Source: Acestrorhynchus altus
Lineage: Eukaryota > Chordata > Actinopteri > Characiformes > Acestrorhynchidae
Direction: 5' to 3'
Assembly: GCA_034509495.1 (NCBI GenBank)
Contig: CM067510.1
Coordinates: 27,875,186-27,939,185, forward strand
DNA length: 64,000 nucleotides
Numbering within the stretch: the stretch's first letter is position 1; every line of letters starts with the position of its first letter. Under the pieces are notes generated by a model, which was not told where the DNA came from, made no database searches, and worked only from the letters and a program-made list of their open reading frames with translations. The position numbers were made by a program, and so were the translations under genes. Shown here one piece after another: positions 58,446 to 64,000 of the stretch.

Positions 58446-59032
58446 TCCTGAGCACGTGGTTGGCCAGCGCTATACTTTTCTCACCCAGAGCATGGATGCT
58501 AGATTAAAAGACAATATAAAGGTTTCAACATTAATAAAACATCAACAGTTATCTCCTCCATATCAAAATTACTAGACATCCTAAGGGATGATTTGATCTC
58601 TAATTGTACATCATTGAACATAAATTAGTAAAATGAAAACCCATCAACCCACCCATCAAGGTGGGTTAAAAACATCAGTCCCAAATTTCACTGGTATTTT
58701 GATCCGCTGTAACTGTTCTTCCAACTTCCTCCTGTAGCTGTTTTTTACCTCCCTGATTTTGACTCTTGTTGTTTTTGACTCTGATGTTTAGCTCCGCCCA
58801 TTTATCCTTTTGCACCGTTGATTTAGGCTGTTGTAATTTAGCTCTGCCCCTAAATAAGAATTCAGATCAGCTCTGCCCATTCAGATTATGGTATTAGAAA
58901 TTAGAAACTACACACTCATTCATTTACAAATTCATTTACACTGAAGTTAGAAAGTATTTAACCGACAGTATTTAACTGGATTCAACTGTTTGTTACCTAC
59001 AGTGTAAATCCAAATCGAAAGTTCAAGCACAA

Positions 59033-59080
59033 ATAAATAAATAAATAAATGAATGAATGAATGAATGAATGAATGAATGA
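59033..59080. repeat. (AAAT)n-(AATG)n microsatellite
   Basis: Five AAAT-type and about eight AATG-type units. Confidence 0.93.
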
Positions 59081-61156
59081 AGCTGGAATAGTTTCAAAAT
59101 GCTTTTATTATCAACATCAGTCCCTTACTCCGACCCCGCACACACAACTACTGCACATGCACCCACCCAGTAGTATTAAAACGAGCAGTAAAAAACCCAC
59201 CCCACATTAATGACATAAAAAAAATTGTGAGGCATTTCAGTTTAATCGAGAGAAACTCTGTTAGGAAATAAACAGTCTCTCAAAATGGAAGACAAATATT
59301 AATAATAAAGCAACATTTCACTCACAAAATGCTAATTACCTGAAGCCCATTAGCATCTAATCTTACAGGGCCAGGCTGAGTTCTTAATAAGAATACACAG
59401 CTCAAGATGACTTTAGTAGAGGATGCAGTGAAATCAGGCTCAGCCCACAGCTCTAAAATCTTGCCCCCAATTTCTCCAGTATGTAGAGTATTTCCAGTCA
59501 ATAACATCTGTAGAAAAACAAATAAAAGCTGCGAATGGTGGTTTTAAAGCACTTTGTGATCATTTTCAAAACTTATGTCCATAAAAAGTCTTGGTGTGAA
59601 CAGGTCTTTAATAATAAATGTTTTGCGATTTCAGGCTCCAGGCTGTCAGCATATGGTAATCAAGTCTGATTTATTTTGCATTAATATCTAATTATTTTCA
59701 AGGAGATATCAGATCTGATCTTTTCAAACCTGATTTGAGCCTCTTTCATATGTGGTTATAAACTGGATACACATCTGATTTGCGAGCACAGGATGAGAAT
59801 GTGAATGGTCAGAGCCAACTTCCTGTGTCTTTTATCGTGTAAGCATGCACTGTTGGTGATGGAAGACAAAGTCCTAATATAAAAGTCTGATATCTCAAAG
59901 CCCATATGAATGAGGAGACCAACATACAACCTTCAAGAATATTTTGTAGTGTTTGAATCAATAACGAACAAAAAATGTGAATGATTTTCAGACTACTGCA
60001 CTTGCGTAGATCTATCTCCATATTACAGTTATTACTATTAACAAGTATTTCTAAAATACTAAAAGTAATCCTGAAGGGGAAAAACTGTCATCTCGAGGAG
60101 TGGATTCTCAGTTCCAGATCACGTCTGGCTCCAAGCCCATTTAGCATCATATGGTTCTGCTGTTTTTTTGGGTGAAATATCCCTCTAAGCAGAAATATAC
60201 CAGTTATTTTAATGCTGTTACACAACAGATTCAATCTCAAACGCAGGCTAAGGCTACACACATCTGTCTGTTCGTCAGCACTGAGCTGTGGCACAGTAAA
60301 AAACACACATCTGTTATTATACAGGTTATTTACAAACACTAAGACTGGATTAATAACAGACATAAGTCAGGGTTATTTAGATCTGAGCTATGACACTGAG
60401 TCGGCTCAGAATGCAAAAAAATGTCCAAAAGAGTCCAAAGTGAATGCTGTGAAATCCTGCTGAGGCACTGGCCACAGCTTTGTTTACTAGGGATGTACTG
60501 TGAGGTACACACACACACACACTTAACAGAGATGCTCAATCAAGGTTTAGTGATGTAATATGTTTTCATATTTTTTACTTTGTATTCTCAAATAATGACA
60601 GAATCCTCAAAAGGCTTAAGTAAACATTTCACTCATTTTAACTAAACAATTACATCATGATTTGGCTTATTGGTGGAAATAATTATCTTGATAAGATAAT
60701 CATGTTTACAAATTATTTAGTCAAAATGAGGATTTGACATTTTGTTGAAATGTTGAACTGTTTTTTTTTTTTTTATTTTGACCAAAAGAAATTGACTGAA
60801 AATTACTTTCTCAAAAACTTGACATTATTTTGTTGAAATAATTATTTTTGAGTTTCTCCTCTTTCTTGGATATCTGCAATATGTTGATAACTATATTGTC
60901 CAATAACTATTTTTTTCATAATTAATCATTGGAAAAATATTTGCTTGTTTTGTCAACATTTATCTTTTTGAAAATAATGCCCTGCACAACAAACAAACCT
61001 GCGCCCCCACTTTCACCCACACTGATATTAGACAGCTGTATTTGATCTGGAACCATATGATAGTTATCACAGGTTACCTGATTCCAACACCACAGTGAAG
61101 TTCAAAGAGAGGGTCAGTAGTTTAGTTTAGTTTATGCACGCACACACACGCACACA

Positions 61157-61219
<63 letters not shown>

Positions 61220-61384
61220 TTAATCTCTAACTGATGTTATTATAAACCCAAAACCTAATCCCTTCACCCCAACGCGCACATGGATGTGGCAGTTTTCTCA
61301 GATCCTCTTGTGTGATTCCTCCACACTGGCTAAGATCTGAAGATGATGGTTACGATTAAGATGAAGGAGGTCAGGAGATAAACT
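59080..61384 (-). other. Probable 3' UTR or downstream DNA of the minus-strand gene
   Basis: Follows the stop codon of the terminal exon at 61385. A minus-strand AATAAA lies near 59103-59109. Mostly unique-looking A/T-rich sequence; an A/T homopolymer stretch is at about 60760 and a CA microsatellite at 61141-61219. Confidence 0.35.
61141..61219. repeat. (CA)n microsatellite
   Basis: About 36 CA units with early interruptions. Confidence 0.95.
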
Positions 61385-61465
61385 CTAGGCCCGGAAATCC
61401 TCCCCAAAGTGCCTCATCTGGTCTTCAGTCATCGAGAGGTAGGTGGCTCTCATGCTTGGAGAGTA
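61385..61465 (-). CDS. Terminal coding exon of an unidentified gene
   Basis: On minus, an acceptor (tctgcag) is followed by 26 codons in one open frame, YSPSMRATYLSMTEDQMR then HFGEDFRA, and a TAG. The strong acceptor, even codon use and serine/charged residue mix look like real coding sequence. Upstream exons were not found in 61466-64000 and probably lie to the right of the window. I do not recognise the protein. The missing neighbours and short length keep confidence moderate. Confidence 0.5.
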   Translation of the reverse strand, partial: YSPSMRATYLSMTEDQMRHFGEDFRA

Positions 61466-61469
61466 CTGC

Positions 61470-62230
61470 AGACATGGACATAGACACACTTTTAAGTGTT
61501 TGCTGGTTAAGATGATGCACATTAATCCAATCTAAATGAGAATAAGCTGTTTACATGACCATTGAACAATCATATAACTGCTGAAATCCAACTATGAATG
61601 GATTATTTTGTGCATGTAAACAAACTGATATTTAGATTTGTTGCAAAATTAAAAACTTTAAAAAATATCAAGTTAAAATTAAAAGAGTACAATTTAAAAT
61701 TCCTCACAAATGGTGGAGCCTGAGGTATTGCTCACAACATTTAACTAACTGGTTTAAAAGAAAAGCATTTTTATTAAATGTACTTGTCTTCAATTTATAT
61801 GAGTTATGAACCCACCTACTCACTTTGACAATGCCCCTTGCAGTGCTCCCCACACTAGAAGCGTAACTAGAGCCTACTTTGATACTATGAAGTCACCAAA
61901 TGCCTCTTGTTGAACTGCTGCAGCCAACACCTGTGCTTCATCAATGGGAAGACAGCGCCATCTACCCACCCAGAGGGAGCATGGTTACGTTCATTGTCAG
62001 CCACATGTATTTACTGAGTGTAACATCACTGCAGCACTGTAAATTTAGTAGCATTTAAAGGAATAAAACTGGAAAAGTTCAAGCAGAATGAGGAGCTATG
62101 ATATGGAGACAAACTCAGCACTGAAACCTGAAACAGATCTTTGGATCAGTGCTGTTAATAAAGGATCATTTATGCAAATGACCCAACTGCAGAAAGCTGG
62201 AATGACCACCACTGCTGCCTCTGACCATGT
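61470..62230. other. Intron-like DNA right of the terminal exon
   Basis: No further exon or named repeat recognised. Confidence 0.45.
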
Positions 62231-62234
62231 ACAG

Positions 62235-62465
62235 GTTGTACCAAATATCCCGTTTAAAGAATAACTGTATATACCTGTAAACAGTTGTGAAACTACAAAA
62301 TAAACTACACCATTTAGAATATGAGTGTATATACCTTTACAAAATACTGAGACTAGACCATAAACTATCCTATTTACAGTACAAGTGTATATACACCTGT
62401 AAACAGTTCTGAAACTAGACTATAAACTATCCTGTTTACAGTATAAATATATATCTGTAAACATC
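62235..62465. repeat. Minisatellite, unit about 63 bp, 3-4 copies
   Basis: Units share gtgtatatacctgtaaacag, gaaactagactataaactat and cctgtttacagtat with point changes. Confidence 0.85.
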
Positions 62466-62469
62466 TCAC

Positions 62470-63835
62470 AGACAGTTTATGGATGCAGGAATTGTTTATA
62501 TTTACACAGAAGAACTGAGAAAAGGTAACCTGTCTGTAATCAATCAAACCTGTGCTTAAAATATATCAGTCTTCACTGCATTAAACTGTCCTCCCATTAA
62601 ATCCAGATATTACAAATACATTACTGATTTATGGTCAAATGTCCTTAACTGATCCAGAGACATTATCTAGCCTGTAGAGCTATCTTTGTTTAACCCAAGT
62701 TGTCTAAATAGCTAACAAGATAAATAAACATCAGCGTTGTAAAACTAAGTGCCAATCCTGAAGTCAAGCACAAAGTGGATTGCATGACATTTGGCAGTCT
62801 TAACACCACCAGATTAACCAGTTACTGTGGCTTTAGTCTGTTTACGCAAGAAATTATTGTCCTTGAATATGTCTTCCTAAAGACAGTATTCTGTACAGCT
62901 GACCACTGTAAATATAATGTCATTGTCATGTATTGCTCTGTCTGTGTGATCACCCATGGTGTTTTTTGCATTCAAATCCAGGTAGGTAGCAAGAAACATC
63001 TGGAGTAGAGTGCAAAAGGAGGGTAGGGAAATGGTATGAACACTTTGAGAGATAATGGGTTTTATGAAAGACTGACGATCCACTCTGATTAAACAGAGGA
63101 TGTTTTTTTTCTGGTTTTCTTTAAAACTACTGGTTAAGAATCTTCTCCTATATTAATAGTTTTACATCAGACTGAGGTAATAAAAAACAAAATTCTTTTG
63201 TGTCCATGTCACCAGTCAATAACCGATTGTGCTCTCTCAAGCTTTGGCTGCTGCTAATGAGGCCTGGGATTCAAACTGATGGCCCTCAGGCCATAATGTC
63301 AGTGCCTTTAGTCTGCTGAGCCAATGGAGCCCTCAGAAAAGCAGGATTACATAAATGATGATTACATAAACTGATTTTCAAAAACTAAAAACATTGCATT
63401 TAAAAGATGGGGAAAATGCAAATAAGAACAATGTCCACCAAATTAACCTGTGGTGTGAATGAACAAAACCAGTGATATATGACATCAGATACGAGTAATA
63501 GCTAAGAGCCAACATCTAATTGTTCAATTCTGTTGCTTTCTAAGCAACTAATCTCAATATTTAAGATTTGAGGAGAACCTGATGTGGAACTGTTACAAAA
63601 CACATCACTAAATAAAACTGGTCAGACCAGACTTAGACTGGCCTATACTGCCTTTTCTATAAACTACAGAATCTGAAACTGTGTATTTACACAGTGATCC
63701 AAGCTGGTAGTGGGGCAGGACAGAGGGATGGGAAGGGCATGCCATTGGTGGGACACACACTGGAAAACATCAGCCTAAAGACAAACTGTTTCCTGTTATC
63801 AGTGATCCCAAATAGAATGTTATGTTTGAACAGTG
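62470..63835. other. Intron-like or intergenic DNA
   Basis: No exon recognised. A short stretch at 63235-63340 (gctaatgaggcctgggattc, ctgctgagccaatggagccc) resembles the tRNA-like head of a SINE but was not confirmed. Confidence 0.4.
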
Positions 63836-63837
63836 AA

Positions 63838-63904
63838 TAATGCTCAATGCTGGGGGACTTTATACCCCTCTAGCCCACACATGGCATGAGGCATGGTACC
63901 AATA

Positions 63905-63973
<69 letters not shown>

Positions 63974-64000
63974 GTTCTGCTGAGTGTCCTATTCTATTGG
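63838..64000. mobile_element. Non-autonomous Tc1-like family copy, cut by window end
   Basis: Shares atgctgggggactttatacc, cctctagcccacacatggca and the end gagtgtcctattctattgg with 9661-10142 (inverted). A long TA microsatellite (63908-63971) has grown inside it. Confidence 0.6.
63908..63971. repeat. (TA)n microsatellite
   Basis: About 32 perfect TA units. Confidence 0.95.

Noticed and set aside
63235..63340. Possible tRNA gene
   Set aside because: Some words resemble a tRNA-like promoter, but no full cloverleaf could be built by eye; more likely a SINE head.

Overview
This is vertebrate nuclear DNA, most likely from a ray-finned fish. The genes are split into many exons with GT/AG introns. 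The space between exons is filled with Tc1-type transposons, tRNA-derived SINEs with L2-type tails, L2/CR1-type LINE remnants, a short LTR element and very many GT/CA/CT microsatellites, a mix typical of teleosts. The exact species cannot be read from the window; an otophysan such as a characiform or catfish is a guess from repeat style only. No operons, CRISPR arrays, rRNA or convincing tRNA genes were seen.

Three host genes can be reconstructed exon by exon. (1) mat1a (methionine adenosyltransferase, liver type) lies on the minus strand from 12036 down to 351. Exons 1-7 (317 codons, all splice phases agreeing) are present; the last about 78 codons lie beyond the left edge. (2) fads6 (fatty acid desaturase 6) lies on the plus strand, 18360-32964, in six exons coding 349 residues with all three histidine boxes. 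(3) A trim16-type gene lies on the plus strand, 44088-55290, in seven exons coding 541 residues: two B-boxes, coiled coil and PRY-SPRY, with no RING. mat1a and fads6 are head to head, about 6.3 kb apart. A fourth gene is suggested by one terminal coding exon of 26 codons on the minus strand at 61385-61465, whose product I do not recognise.

Mobile DNA explains much of the rest. mat1a introns hold a decayed Ty3/Gypsy pol fragment (about 7080-8215), a LINE 3' end (2985-4270), SINEs and two Tc1 pseudogenes. fads6 intron 1 holds several minisatellites and a short LTR element (20348-22497) with paired LTRs, a polypurine tract and a 5-bp target duplication. fads6 intron 3 holds a LINE with endonuclease domain. 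Between fads6 and trim16 there is a nested Tc1 element (37840-39125) and an internally deleted L2-type LINE (39390-41354). trim16 intron 1 contains a broken hAT-type transposase; intron 4 contains a young Tc1 transposon (51751-53192) with long near-identical terminal inverted repeats and an open transposase frame that lacks an ATG.

The genes do not obviously form one pathway: mat1a makes S-adenosylmethionine, fads6 is a membrane lipid desaturase of poorly defined substrate, and trim16 is a regulatory or ubiquitin-linked protein. The most notable structural pattern is that dinucleotide repeats sit directly against splice sites in all three genes. I found no evidence for a novel molecular system; the best leads are this splice-site pattern, the unidentified terminal exon, the LTR element with a long non-gag/pol frame, and the near-intact Tc1 copy.
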